From assembly GCF_937900395.1 (NCBI RefSeq), contig NZ_CALCDX010000242.1, positions 6,393 through 70,392 of the forward strand: a DNA stretch of 64,000 nt, written 5' to 3'. The DNA is from an uncultured Caulobacter sp. (GTDB taxonomy: Bacteria; Pseudomonadota; Alphaproteobacteria; Caulobacterales; Caulobacteraceae). Under the pieces are notes generated by a model. It saw nothing but the letters and a program-made list of their open reading frames with translations, did not search any database and was not told the DNA's origin. The position numbers and the translations under genes were made by a program. Of the stretch, positions 34,683 through 43,134 are shown piece after piece. Numbering within the stretch: position 1 is the first letter of the stretch; the number at the start of each line of letters is the position of its first letter.

Positions 34683-34734
34683 CCGCTTCCGGGCGAGGCC
34701 TGAGCGCCTCGCCCACCCTTTGCGGAGCGCCGCG

Positions 34735-34992
34735 ATGAAGCCCTATCTCCTGTCCATCGGCGCCGGCCTTTTGGTAGGCGTCCTCTATTCGCTGATGGGC
34801 GTGCGTTCCCCCGCCCCGCCCGCCATCGCGCTGCTGGGTCTGCTCGGCATGCTGCTGGGCGAGCAGGCGGTCCCGATCGCCAAGCGCCTGCTGACCAAAG
34901 CGCCGGTCGCGGCCTATCTGAAGACGCCCGACTGCGCCGGCCGCGTGCTCGGCCCCCACGCCGGCGCCAAGGCGCCCGAGGACCAAGCATGA
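34735..34992 (+). CDS. XapX-domain small membrane protein
   Basis: This is an 85-residue protein with two hydrophobic segments around the XapX signature (LLVGVLYSLMGVRSPAPPAI, LLGLLGMLLGEQ). XapX (DUF1427) has no known function. I start at 34735, with GCGGAGC upstream. It overlaps the amidohydrolase start by 4 nt (ATGA). Confidence 0.85.
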   Translation: MKPYLLSIGAGLLVGVLYSLMGVRSPAPPAIALLGLLGMLLGEQAVPIAKRLLTKAPVAAYLKTPDCAGRVLGPHAGAKAPEDQA

Positions 34993-36938
34993 CGCCGCTT
35001 AATCGCCGCCAAGCGCTGGCCCTGGGCGCGGCGCTGCTTCCTAATTCCCTTCTCGCCGATCCTCGGAGGTCCGGTCCCATGTCCGCCCAAGCCGATCTGC
35101 TGCTCATCAACGGCAAGTTCACGACCCTCGACCGGAGCAATCCACGCGCTGACGCCGCGCTGGTTCGCGACGGCAAGTTCGCCGCGGTCGGCGAAGAGCG
35201 CGAAGTTCGCGCCGCCGCCGGGCAGAACCCGATGGTCATCGACCTGAAGGGCCGCCGGGTGATCCCGGGCCTGATCGACAGCCACATGCACATCATCCGC
35301 GGCGGGCTGAACTACAACATGGAACTGCGCTGGGACGGCGTGCCGACCCTGGCGGACGCCATGGCCATGCTGAAGAAGCAGGCCGCCAACACCCCGCCGC
35401 CTCAGTGGGTCCGCGTGGTCGGCGGCTTTACCGAGCACCAGTTCGTCGAGAAGCGCCTGCCCACCCTGGACGAGATCAACGCCGCCGCGCCCGAGACGCC
35501 GGTGTTCATTCTCCATCTTTATGATCGTGCGTTGCTCAACCGCGCGGCCCTGCGCGCCGTCGGCTACACCAAGGACACGCCCAACCCGCCGGGCGGCGAG
35601 ATCCAGCGCGACGCCTCGGGCGAACCGACGGGCCTGCTGCTGGCCCAGCCGAATGCGACGATCCTCTACGCCACCCTGGCCAAGGGCCCCAAGCTGCCGC
35701 CTGAGTACCAGTTGAACTCGACCCGCCACTTCATGCGCGAGATGAACCGTCTGGGCGTGACCGGGGTGATCGACGCCGGCGGCGGCTTCCAGAACTATCC
35801 CGACGACTACGAGATCATCGAGAAGCTGCACGCCGACGACCAGCTGACCCTGCGGATCAGCTACAACCTCTTCACCCAAAAGCCCAAGGCCGAGCTGTCG
35901 GACTTCCAGAGCTGGTCCAAGCAGGTCAAGCCCGGCCAGGGCGACGACAAGTACCGCCACAACGGCGCGGGCGAGATGCTGGTCTACAGCGCCGCCGACT
36001 TCGAGGACTTCCGGGTCGAGCGTCCCGAGATGCCGGCCAACATGGAAAGCGACCTCGAGCCGGTGATCCGCCACCTGGTCGAGAACCGCTGGCCCTGGCG
36101 GCTGCACGCCACCTATGACGAGACCATCTCGCGGGCGCTCGACGTCTACGAGAAGGTCAACCGCGACATGCCGTTCGACGGCCTGCACTGGTTCTTCGAC
36201 CACGCCGAGACGATCAGCGACCGCAACATCGACCGGATCGCGGCCCTGGGCGGCGGCATCGCCGTACAGCATCGCATGGCCTATCAGGGCGAGTACTTCA
36301 TGGAGCGCTACGGGGCCAAGGCCGCCGAGGCCACGCCCCCGATCGGCAAGATGCTGAAGGCCGGGATCCCGGTCGGCGCCGGCACCGACGCCACCCGCGT
36401 CGCCAGCTACAACCCGTGGGTCTCGCTGAACTGGCTGGTGACCGGCAAGACGGTCGGCGGCACGCGCCTCTATCCGCCGGCCAACCGCGTCGACCGCGAG
36501 GAGGCCTTGCGCCTTTGGACGACCGCCAACACCTGGTTCTCCAACGAGGAAGGCAAGAAAGGCCAGATCGCCGTCGGCCAGCTGGCCGACCTGGCCGTGC
36601 TCAGCGACGACTACCTGACGGTCCCCGAGGATGAGATCCCGCACTTGTCGTCGGTCCTGACCCTGCTGGGCGGCAAGGTCGTCCATGGCGAAGGCGATTT
36701 CGGCAAGCTGGCGCCGGTGCTGCCGCCGCCAATGCCCGACTGGTCGCCGGTGCGAACCTTCGGCGGCTACCAAGACCGTTCGCGCGGCCATGCTCGGGCC
36801 CTGGCCTCGGCCTGCGGCTGCGCCAGCAGCTGCAACGTCCACGGACACGACCACGCGGCGGCCTACGCCCGCGAAGCCCCCACATCCGATGCGCGCTCCT
36901 TCTGGGGCGTCATGGGGTGCGGCTGCTGGGCGGTGTGA
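34989..36938 (+). CDS. YtcJ-like amidohydrolase with Cys/His-rich tail
   Basis: This 649-residue metal-dependent hydrolase belongs to the amidohydrolase_3 type. The N terminus looks like a Tat leader (NRRQALALGAALLPNSLLA). Metal ligands are visible in IPGLIDSHMH, a His in WFFDHAET and Asp in GAGTDATR. The C terminus is odd: CGCASSCNVHGHDH and a final GCGCW, a cluster of Cys and His beyond the normal fold. Its substrate is unknown. It is co-translated with XapX. Confidence 0.9.
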   Translation: MTPLNRRQALALGAALLPNSLLADPRRSGPMSAQADLLLINGKFTTLDRSNPRADAALVRDGKFAAVGEEREVRAAAGQNPMVIDLKGRRVIPGLIDSHMHIIRGGLNYNMELRWDGVPTLADAMAMLKKQAANTPPPQWVRVVGGFTEHQFVEKRLPTLDEINAAAPETPVFILHLYDRALLNRAALRAVGYTKDTPNPPGGEIQRDASGEPTGLLLAQPNATILYATLAKGPKLPPEYQLNSTRHFMREMNRLGVTGVIDAGGGFQNYPDDYEIIEKLHADDQLTLRISYNLFTQKPKAELSDFQSWSKQVKPGQGDDKYRHNGAGEMLVYSAADFEDFRVERPEMPANMESDLEPVIRHLVENRWPWRLHATYDETISRALDVYEKVNRDMPFDGLHWFFDHAETISDRNIDRIAALGGGIAVQHRMAYQGEYFMERYGAKAAEATPPIGKMLKAGIPVGAGTDATRVASYNPWVSLNWLVTGKTVGGTRLYPPANRVDREEALRLWTTANTWFSNEEGKKGQIAVGQLADLAVLSDDYLTVPEDEIPHLSSVLTLLGGKVVHGEGDFGKLAPVLPPPMPDWSPVRTFGGYQDRSRGHARALASACGCASSCNVHGHDHAAAYAREAPTSDARSFWGVMGCGCWAV

Positions 36939-36939
36939 C

Positions 36940-37368
36940 GTGACCCGCTCGCGAGACATTCCACGCTGGGTGGCGGCCGTCCTCGACTGGCCGCAGACCG
37001 CCCCCCTGGCCCGCCTCGCCTTGGTCAGCGCCTACCTGCTGGGCGCGGTCGTCAAGACGGCCGACTTCCCCGGCGCGGTGGCTGAGCAGGCCCACTTCGG
37101 CATGGCCCCGCCGACCTTCTGGGCGGTTGCGACCATCGCCGTCGAGATCGTCGGCCCCTTGCTGATCCTGACCCGTCGCTGGCTGTGGCTGGGCGCGGGC
37201 ATGCTGGGCGTCTTCACCTTGTTGGCGGCGATCAAGGCCAACGCCTTCTGGGCGATGCCGGCCGGTCAGGACCGTTTCATGGCCATGAACGCCTTCGTCG
37301 AGCACATCGGCCTGATCGGCGGCTTCGTCCTGGTCGCGTTGCTCGATCGTCGGGAGCGTGCCGCGTGA
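36940..37368 (+). CDS. DoxX-family membrane protein
   Basis: This 142-residue protein has four predicted membrane helices in the DoxX pattern (LVSAYLLGAVVKTADFPGAV, VEIVGPLLIL, FVEHIGLIGGFVLV). The GTG at 36940 follows the amidohydrolase stop by one base. DoxX-like proteins are linked to quinone or thiol redox roles in some organisms; nothing here fixes the function. Confidence 0.83.
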   Translation: MTRSRDIPRWVAAVLDWPQTAPLARLALVSAYLLGAVVKTADFPGAVAEQAHFGMAPPTFWAVATIAVEIVGPLLILTRRWLWLGAGMLGVFTLLAAIKANAFWAMPAGQDRFMAMNAFVEHIGLIGGFVLVALLDRRERAA

Positions 37369-38063
37369 GCCCCCAGCGTCCCGTTCGTCTGGCCGGCGTG
37401 ACTGGCATGAGCATGGCCTTTGTCGGCGGCTATGTGGATGTGATCGGCTTCGTGCTGCTGTTTGGCCTGTTCGTCGCCCACGCCACCGGCAACATCGTCA
37501 TGCTCGGTGTCGGCCTGGCCGGCGACGCCAGCGGCCTTGCGACCAAGCTGTTGGCCCTGCCGGTGTTCATCGCGACCGCCGCCGCCGCCTACGCCCTGAT
37601 CCGCTGGCGCCACGCCAAGGGACAGCCGTGCGAGGTGCTGGTGCTGGGGCTGCAGGCTGTCCTGCTGCTGGCCTTCATGCTGCTGACCGCCCGCGCCCTG
37701 CCCGCCGCCGGCGCCAACGCGCCGGGAGTCATGTTGGCCGGTTTGGTCGGCGTGGTCGCCATGGCGGTCCAGAACGTCGCCGCTCGCGTCGTCTTCGCCC
37801 ATCTGGCGCCCACGACCATGATGACAGGGAACGTCACCCAGATCGCGATCGACATCGTCGACCTCGCCGTCGCGCGCGGCCGGCCGGACGAGGCGCTGAA
37901 GGCTCGGATTCGCAAGACCTGGCCGCCGGTGCTGGCCTTCGCCCTCGGCGCCATGGGCGGCGCGCTCGGCGTGCTGTTCGCCGGCCCCTGGAGTCTCGGT
38001 CTTGGGGGCGTCGTGGTCGCCATCCTGGCGGCGCTGCACGCGCTGCGCGGAGAGCGGTCGTGA
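37365..38063 (+). CDS. DUF1275 (YoaK-like) membrane protein
   Basis: This 232-residue integral membrane protein has about six spans with the family pattern (GGYVDVIGFVLLFGLFVAHATGNIVMLG, MQNVAARVVF, MTGNVTQIAID in separate segments). The GTG at 37365 overlaps the DoxX stop by 4 nt. YoaK-type proteins are predicted transporters of unknown substrate; the porin follows immediately. Confidence 0.88.
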   Translation: MSPQRPVRLAGVTGMSMAFVGGYVDVIGFVLLFGLFVAHATGNIVMLGVGLAGDASGLATKLLALPVFIATAAAAYALIRWRHAKGQPCEVLVLGLQAVLLLAFMLLTARALPAAGANAPGVMLAGLVGVVAMAVQNVAARVVFAHLAPTTMMTGNVTQIAIDIVDLAVARGRPDEALKARIRKTWPPVLAFALGAMGGALGVLFAGPWSLGLGGVVVAILAALHALRGERS

Positions 38064-39415
38064 AGCGGGCCGCGCCGGTTCTGCTGGCCGCGCTTGCGAG
38101 CGCTGGCGCTGCTCAAGCGTCCGAGCCGTCCGCCTTCAAGCTCGTGCGGTCCGACGAGGACTATGGCTATCTGCGCAAAGCGACCAACCGCACCGGACTC
38201 GATCCGCTGCGTTACGTCCCCGTGGGCGACGACGCCTATCTCAGCTTCGGTGGCGAAGCCCGCCTGCGGTTGGACGGCGTCGACACGCCGCGTTTCGGCT
38301 TGGGCGGCGCGCAGACCGACACCTTCGCACTGGGCCGACTGTTGCTGAGCAGCGACCTGCGCCTGGGCCAGGCCGTTAGGGTCTATGGCGAGCTTGGCCT
38401 TCACCGGGACTACGCCAAGAAAGACAAGCCCGCCGCGACCGATCGCGACGGTGTCGACGCCCAGGTGCTGTTCGTCGACGTCACGCCCGCTTCTGGCTGG
38501 CGTTTCAGGCTAGGGCGCCAGGAACTCCAGCTGAACCCGACCCAGCGGTTCGTCGCCGTGCGCGAAGCGCCGAACATCCGCCAGAGTTTCGACGGCGCGC
38601 GGATCACGCGGACAGCCGGCAAGCTGAAGCTAGACGCCTTCTATCTGCAGCCCGTCGTCATCTCGACCGGCGCCTTCGACGATACCCGCAGCCGCACGCA
38701 GCGCTTCTACGGCCTCTATGCGTCAACGCGCCTGTCTCCACGCCAGACACTGGATGTCTACGCCCTGGGGCTCGAGCGCGACGCCGTTCGCTTTGGGACG
38801 ATCACCGGCGACGAGCGCCGGACCAATCTTGGCGCGCGGCTGTCGGGCGCCGAGGGCCAGGTCGATTACGAGGTCGAAGGCGTCGTTCAGGGCGGCCGTT
38901 TCGCCGGGCGCCGCATCCGCGCCTTCGCGGCCTCGGCCGGCGGCGGTTACACGCTGGATCAACCCTGGAAGCCGCGCCTGGGTCTGCGGCTGGATGTCGG
39001 CTCGGGCGACCGCGATGCGACGGACGGAAAGCTCGGGACTTTCAACCCGATGTTCCCGAAGGGCGCCTATTTCAACGAGACGGGTCTTTTCAGTTGGGGA
39101 AACCTGGCGGCCGCCCGCGCCAGCCTTGGCGTGACGCCGATAAAGGCCGTCAGCGTCGAGGCCAGCTATACGGTCCACCGCTTGTGGACCGGCGCCGACG
39201 CGATCTACCTTCAGCCGCTCGTTCCACTGGCCGCCGCGCGCAGCGGCCAACCCAAGGACGTCGGCGACGCCGTGCAGTTGGATGCGACCTGGCAGGTGAA
39301 CCGCAACCTGAAACTTCAGGGGCAGCTTGCGCGGCAGGACGCCGGCCCGGCGGTGCGAGCGCTGGGCGGCAAGCCGACCAAGCTTGCGGTGCTGTTCGCC
39401 CAGTTCCGGTTCTGA
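38060..39415 (+). CDS. Alginate-export-family outer-membrane porin
   Basis: This ~451-residue protein has a signal peptide (VLLAALASAGAAQA) and a beta-barrel rich in alternating strands, ending FAQFRF. Segments such as DDAYLSFGGEARLRLDG and FRLGRQELQLNPTQRF are typical of the alginate_exp family, which forms 16- to 18-strand outer-membrane channels. The GTG at 38060 overlaps the DUF1275 stop by 4 nt. It likely supplies outer-membrane passage for the operon's substrate or product. Confidence 0.87.
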   Translation: MKRAAPVLLAALASAGAAQASEPSAFKLVRSDEDYGYLRKATNRTGLDPLRYVPVGDDAYLSFGGEARLRLDGVDTPRFGLGGAQTDTFALGRLLLSSDLRLGQAVRVYGELGLHRDYAKKDKPAATDRDGVDAQVLFVDVTPASGWRFRLGRQELQLNPTQRFVAVREAPNIRQSFDGARITRTAGKLKLDAFYLQPVVISTGAFDDTRSRTQRFYGLYASTRLSPRQTLDVYALGLERDAVRFGTITGDERRTNLGARLSGAEGQVDYEVEGVVQGGRFAGRRIRAFAASAGGGYTLDQPWKPRLGLRLDVGSGDRDATDGKLGTFNPMFPKGAYFNETGLFSWGNLAAARASLGVTPIKAVSVEASYTVHRLWTGADAIYLQPLVPLAAARSGQPKDVGDAVQLDATWQVNRNLKLQGQLARQDAGPAVRALGGKPTKLAVLFAQFRF

Positions 39416-39423
39416 CCGGCCGG

Positions 39424-39990
39424 CTAGCGCGTCGCCCAGGCGCGCCCGACCTCGGCCAGCGGGATGCAGCCGTGATAGGCGCCCGGCACAGGATCATATT
39501 TCAAGGCGATCGTGGCGCCGGGTTCGGACGTGAAGTAGCCCACCGTCACCCAGTCCTCCAGGGCCGCGAAGAAATGCGGCTGGCTGGGGTTCTGGCCCTT
39601 GGCGACCGCGGCTTCCTGGTCGTACGCGGTCAGCATCGCGACCTGCTGCTCGGGCTTCAGCGCCGCGAAGACGTCGCCGTGCGATGCGCGGGCGTCGGCG
39701 TCCATACGCGTGAGACCGCCGATCAGCAGGTCCTTCTGGGTCTTGTCGCAATAGTTGGCCAGGGCGCGGTCGATGAACTGCGGCACGCCGGCCTGGCGCG
39801 CCCCTGGCGTATCCGTCGTCGGGATGATCAGTTCGGCCACCACGTCGACCAGACGCGCCTGGTCGCTGGTCAGCGCCGTGGGCGTCCAGCCGAGCGTCGG
39901 CGCGGCCGCGGCCGCGCGGCTGGCCCAACCGGTCGCCGCCGCGCCGACCGTGAGCGCCAGACCCTTGAGAGCGTCTCGTCGGTGCAGCAT
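39424..39990 (-). CDS. Gluconate 2-dehydrogenase subunit 3-like protein (Tat)
   Basis: This 188-residue protein has a twin-arginine leader (HRRDALKGLALTVGAAATG). Its DUF1410-type body (IIPTTDTPGARQAGVPQFID, GALxx-like helices) is characteristic of the small subunit of periplasmic GMC sugar dehydrogenases. It probably helps carry the folded FAD subunit across the membrane. Its ATG overlaps the GMC stop by one base. I begin at 39990 because the Tat signal starts there. Confidence 0.9.
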   Translation of the reverse strand: MLHRRDALKGLALTVGAAATGWASRAAAAAPTLGWTPTALTSDQARLVDVVAELIIPTTDTPGARQAGVPQFIDRALANYCDKTQKDLLIGGLTRMDADARASHGDVFAALKPEQQVAMLTAYDQEAAVAKGQNPSQPHFFAALEDWVTVGYFTSEPGATIALKYDPVPGAYHGCIPLAEVGRAWATR

Positions 39991-41729
39991 CACAGATCTC
40001 CCCGCTTGCGAGCCTTCACCGCGTGGTCGGCCGCCCGCGCCGTCAGCGCCATGTAGGTCAGGGACGGATTCACGCACGAGGCCGAGGTCATGGCCGCGCC
40101 GTCCGTCACATAGACGTTCTTGCACTCATGGACTTGGTTGTGGGCGTTCAGGACCGAGGTCTTGGGATCGCGGCCCATCCGGGCGGTGCCCATCTCATGG
40201 ATGCCCAGGCCCGGCGCGAAGCCGCTGTCATAGCCGCGCACGTTCTTGAAGCCCGCCGCCTCGAGCATCTCGGCCGCGGCGTTCTGCATGTCCTTCCGCA
40301 TCGCCAGCTCGTTCTCGCGCATGGTCACGTTCATGGTCAGGGTCGGCAGGCCGAACTCGTCCTTCAGATCACGGTTCAGGGTGACGCGATTGTCCTCGTA
40401 GGGCAGGATTTCGCCGAAGCCGCCCAAACCCATGCTCCATGGGCCTGGCTGGCTGAGCGCGGCCTTGCGCTCCGCGCCGAAACCGCGCCCGGCTTTCCGG
40501 AGGTCGCGCTCCCAGCCCGGACGAGACGCGCCGCCCTGGTAGCCGAAGCCGCGCAGGTAGTCGGACCTCTTGGTCGCGGCGTCGCCGAGGTTGCGGAAAC
40601 GCGGCACATAGATGCCGTTGGGCCGCCGGCCGGAATAGTACATGTCGGCGAATTCGGGGGCCTCGCCGCTGGCCCCGACGCCCAGATGGTGATCCATCAC
40701 GTTGCGGCCCAGCTGGTCGCTGCCGTTTCCGAAACCATTCGGAAAGCGCGAGCTGGTCGAGTTCATCATGATCCACGCCGAGTTCAGCGCGGAGGCGCAG
40801 AGGAACACGACGTCTGCGTAGAACTCCTCGTCCTTGCGCGTGGTCGCATCCAGGATCCGCACGCCGGTGGCCTTGCCGGCCTTCTCGTCATAGATCAGCT
40901 CGGTGACGATAGAGTTCGGGCGGATGACGAGATTGCCCGTGCGCTCGGCCGCGACCAGACCGCCGGAATTCGAGCTGTAGTAGCCGCCGAACGGACACCC
41001 GCGGATGCACATGTTGCGGTACTGACATTTGGTGCGGCCCAGGCTGAGCTGCTCCTCGGTCGGCGCGGTCAGGTGGGCGGTGCGGCCCATGGTTATCCGC
41101 CGTTCGGGGAAGCGCGCTTCGGACTTCGCCTTGAAGGCCTTCTCGACGCAGTTCATCTCCATCGGCGGCTGGTAGACGCCGTCGGGGAGCTGCGGCAGGC
41201 CCTCGGCTTGCCCCGAGACGCCGATGAAGCGCTCGACGTGGTCGTACCACGGCGCGAGGTCCTCGTAGCGGATCGGCCAATCGACCGCGATGCCTTCGCG
41301 GGCGTTGGCCTCGAAGTCGATCGGGCTGTGGCGATAGCTCTGCCGCCCCCAGGTCAGCGAGCGGCCGCCGACATGATAGCCGCGAATCCAGTCGAACCGG
41401 TTGGTCTCGGTATAGGGATTGGTGTCGTCCCGGACGAAGAAGTGCTGGGTGTACTCCGTCATGGTGTAGCCCGTGCGCCGCTGCACCTTGTAGCGCTCGG
41501 CCAGCTCATCTGGCGGCAACTGCCCTTGCGGGTACTTGGTCTGCCAGGGATCGAGGGTGGCGGTCGGATAGTCCTCGAGGTGACGCACCATGCGTCCGCG
41601 CTCCAGCACGAGAACCTTGAGGCCTTTTTCCGTCAGTTCCTTGGCGGCGATGCCGCCGGTGATTCCGCTGCCCACCACGATGGCGTCGTAGGTGTTCTTA
41701 CGACGCGCGCGACCGTTCAGGTTGGCCAT
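39990..41729 (-). CDS. GMC-family FAD oxidoreductase, probable glycoside 3-dehydrogenase
   Basis: This 579-residue flavoprotein has the FAD motif VVGSGITGG near the N terminus and the GMC C-terminal block (IHEMGTARMG, VTDGAAMTSASCVNPSLTYMAL). A Cys-containing segment (CQYRNMCIRGCPFGGYY) suits a dehydrogenase passing electrons onward rather than to O2. It has no signal of its own, as expected when subunit 3 carries the Tat signal. Together with the cytochrome c at 42750-43109 it would oxidise C3 of sugars or glycosides. The exact substrate is unknown. Confidence 0.9.
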   Translation of the reverse strand: MANLNGRARRKNTYDAIVVGSGITGGIAAKELTEKGLKVLVLERGRMVRHLEDYPTATLDPWQTKYPQGQLPPDELAERYKVQRRTGYTMTEYTQHFFVRDDTNPYTETNRFDWIRGYHVGGRSLTWGRQSYRHSPIDFEANAREGIAVDWPIRYEDLAPWYDHVERFIGVSGQAEGLPQLPDGVYQPPMEMNCVEKAFKAKSEARFPERRITMGRTAHLTAPTEEQLSLGRTKCQYRNMCIRGCPFGGYYSSNSGGLVAAERTGNLVIRPNSIVTELIYDEKAGKATGVRILDATTRKDEEFYADVVFLCASALNSAWIMMNSTSSRFPNGFGNGSDQLGRNVMDHHLGVGASGEAPEFADMYYSGRRPNGIYVPRFRNLGDAATKRSDYLRGFGYQGGASRPGWERDLRKAGRGFGAERKAALSQPGPWSMGLGGFGEILPYEDNRVTLNRDLKDEFGLPTLTMNVTMRENELAMRKDMQNAAAEMLEAAGFKNVRGYDSGFAPGLGIHEMGTARMGRDPKTSVLNAHNQVHECKNVYVTDGAAMTSASCVNPSLTYMALTARAADHAVKARKRGDL

Positions 41730-41905
41730 GTTCGCTCCCTTTGCGGTCCGCTCGCCAGACCGCGCCGGCATGCTTTACGCAACGCGACGCCAACCCTGGA
41801 TGGAACCCATCATTCTTGCCTGGAGGCTTCCATGAAATGGGTTACATTGCAAGAAAGCTCGACATTCGATCGCGAAAAGTGGGCGTCCGGGAGGAAGAAA
41901 GCACT
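41730..41905. promoter_or_regulatory. Divergent control region of GMC and DUF1080 genes
   Basis: These 176 nt separate divergent genes. ATTCTTGC (41812-41819) is repeated inverted as GCAAGAA (41849-41855). ACCCAT (41805-41810) is repeated inverted as ATGGGT. The two pairs interleave, which suggests a regulator-bound region rather than a hairpin. GGAGGAAG before 41906 is the DUF1080 ribosome site. Confidence 0.4.
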
Positions 41906-42733
41906 ATGACCATCTTGTCCGCCAAGGCGCGGGGCGTCCGCCTGGTCGCGCTCGCGCTCGGTCTGGTTGCGGCCGCCAGCCCGGCGCTCTCTCAGGACCT
42001 CAAGGCCGGCCCCTGGAGGCCGCTGTTCGACGGCAAGAGCCTGAACGGGTGGATCCCCAAGATCGCCAAGCATCCGCTGGGCGAGAACTACCAGCAGACC
42101 TTCGTCGTCGATCACGGCGCGATCCGGGTTTCCTACGCCGGCTACAAGACCATGGATGGGCAATTCGGCCACCTCTTCTACAAGGCGCCGTTCAAAGCCT
42201 ACCGCCTCCGCCTGACTTACCGATTCCTGGCCGACGGCGCCCTGCCGGACACGCCCGCCTGGGCGCGCAGCAACAGCGGGATCATGTTCCAAAGCCAGAG
42301 CCCCGAGAGCATGACGGTCAACCAGTCGTTCCCGGTCTCGGTGGAGTTCCAGCTGTTGGGCAAGGATGGCGATGGGCGCCGTGCGACCGCCGCGGTCTGC
42401 ACGCCGGGCGTCACCATCACCATCGACGGCCAGAAGGTGAAGGAGCACTGCACCCCGTCCGCCAACGCGCCGACGATTCCGAACGGAACCTGGGTCAAGG
42501 CCGAGCTGGAGGTACGGCCGAACGGCGAGGTGTTCGAGAAGATCGACGGCGTCGTGGTCCACCACTACGCCGACATCACCCTGGATCCCGACGACACGGT
42601 GGCCGACGGCGCCAAGCCATACATCCTCGCCCGCGGCGCACAGCGGGTGACCGAAGGCTACATCGCCCTGCAGAGCGAAGGCCATCCGATCGAGTTCAAG
42701 GACATCGAGATCCAGGAGCTGACGGCGGGCTAA
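41906..42733 (+). CDS. DUF1080 protein, probable 3-keto-glycoside hydrolase
   Basis: This 275-residue secreted protein has a signal peptide (LVALALGLVAAASPALS) and a DUF1080 jelly-roll starting WRPLFDGKSLNGWIPK. Family traits include NSGIMFQSQSPESM and VEFQLLGKDGDG. DUF1080 (PF06439) enzymes hydrolyse or eliminate 3-keto-glucosides, acting after C3 oxidation. A strong GGAGGAAG site precedes the ATG. It is divergent from the GMC dehydrogenase gene that should make its substrate. Confidence 0.9.
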   Translation: MTILSAKARGVRLVALALGLVAAASPALSQDLKAGPWRPLFDGKSLNGWIPKIAKHPLGENYQQTFVVDHGAIRVSYAGYKTMDGQFGHLFYKAPFKAYRLRLTYRFLADGALPDTPAWARSNSGIMFQSQSPESMTVNQSFPVSVEFQLLGKDGDGRRATAAVCTPGVTITIDGQKVKEHCTPSANAPTIPNGTWVKAELEVRPNGEVFEKIDGVVVHHYADITLDPDDTVADGAKPYILARGAQRVTEGYIALQSEGHPIEFKDIEIQELTAG

Positions 42734-42749
42734 GGCGCCGTCAGAATCC

Positions 42750-43109
42750 TCACTTCTTCACAGTCCCCAGGTACTGGATCACCGCCGCGCGCTCTTCGGG
42801 GTTCGGCGCGCCCAGCAGCATTTTGGTGCCTGGCACCAGCTTGTTTGGCGCCTTGACGAAGGCGTCCAGCTTGTCAGGCGTCCAAGTGAGCCCCGAGGCC
42901 TTCATGGCGCTGCTGTAGGCATAGCCCGGCGCGGTCCCGGCTTTTCTACCGACCACGCCGGCCAGCGGCGGCCCCATTTTGCCGGGAGCGGGCTGCAGCG
43001 AGTGGCAGACCGTGCAGCGCTGCTGGAACACCTGCTCGCCCGTGGGGGGCGCGGCGACCGCGCTGGTGGCCAGGCCTGCGGCAATGGCGAAGGTAAGCTG
43101 GAACTTCAT
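42750..43109 (-). CDS. Class I c-type cytochrome
   Basis: This 119-residue periplasmic cytochrome c has a signal peptide (LTFAIAAGLATSAVA), one haem site CTVCH, and a distal Met in GTKMLLGAPN. GGAG lies 7 nt before the ATG at 43109. It most likely accepts electrons from the GMC dehydrogenase, though it is encoded about 2.8 kb away at the head of a different minus-strand stretch. Confidence 0.92.
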   Translation of the reverse strand: MKFQLTFAIAAGLATSAVAAPPTGEQVFQQRCTVCHSLQPAPGKMGPPLAGVVGRKAGTAPGYAYSSAMKASGLTWTPDKLDAFVKAPNKLVPGTKMLLGAPNPEERAAVIQYLGTVKK

Positions 43110-43134
43110 CGAGTACTCCGTCGGATCGGGCGCA

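Noticed and set aside
41832..41908. Short plus-strand frame before the DUF1080 gene
   Set aside because: About 25 codons with no ribosome site and located in a divergent control region.
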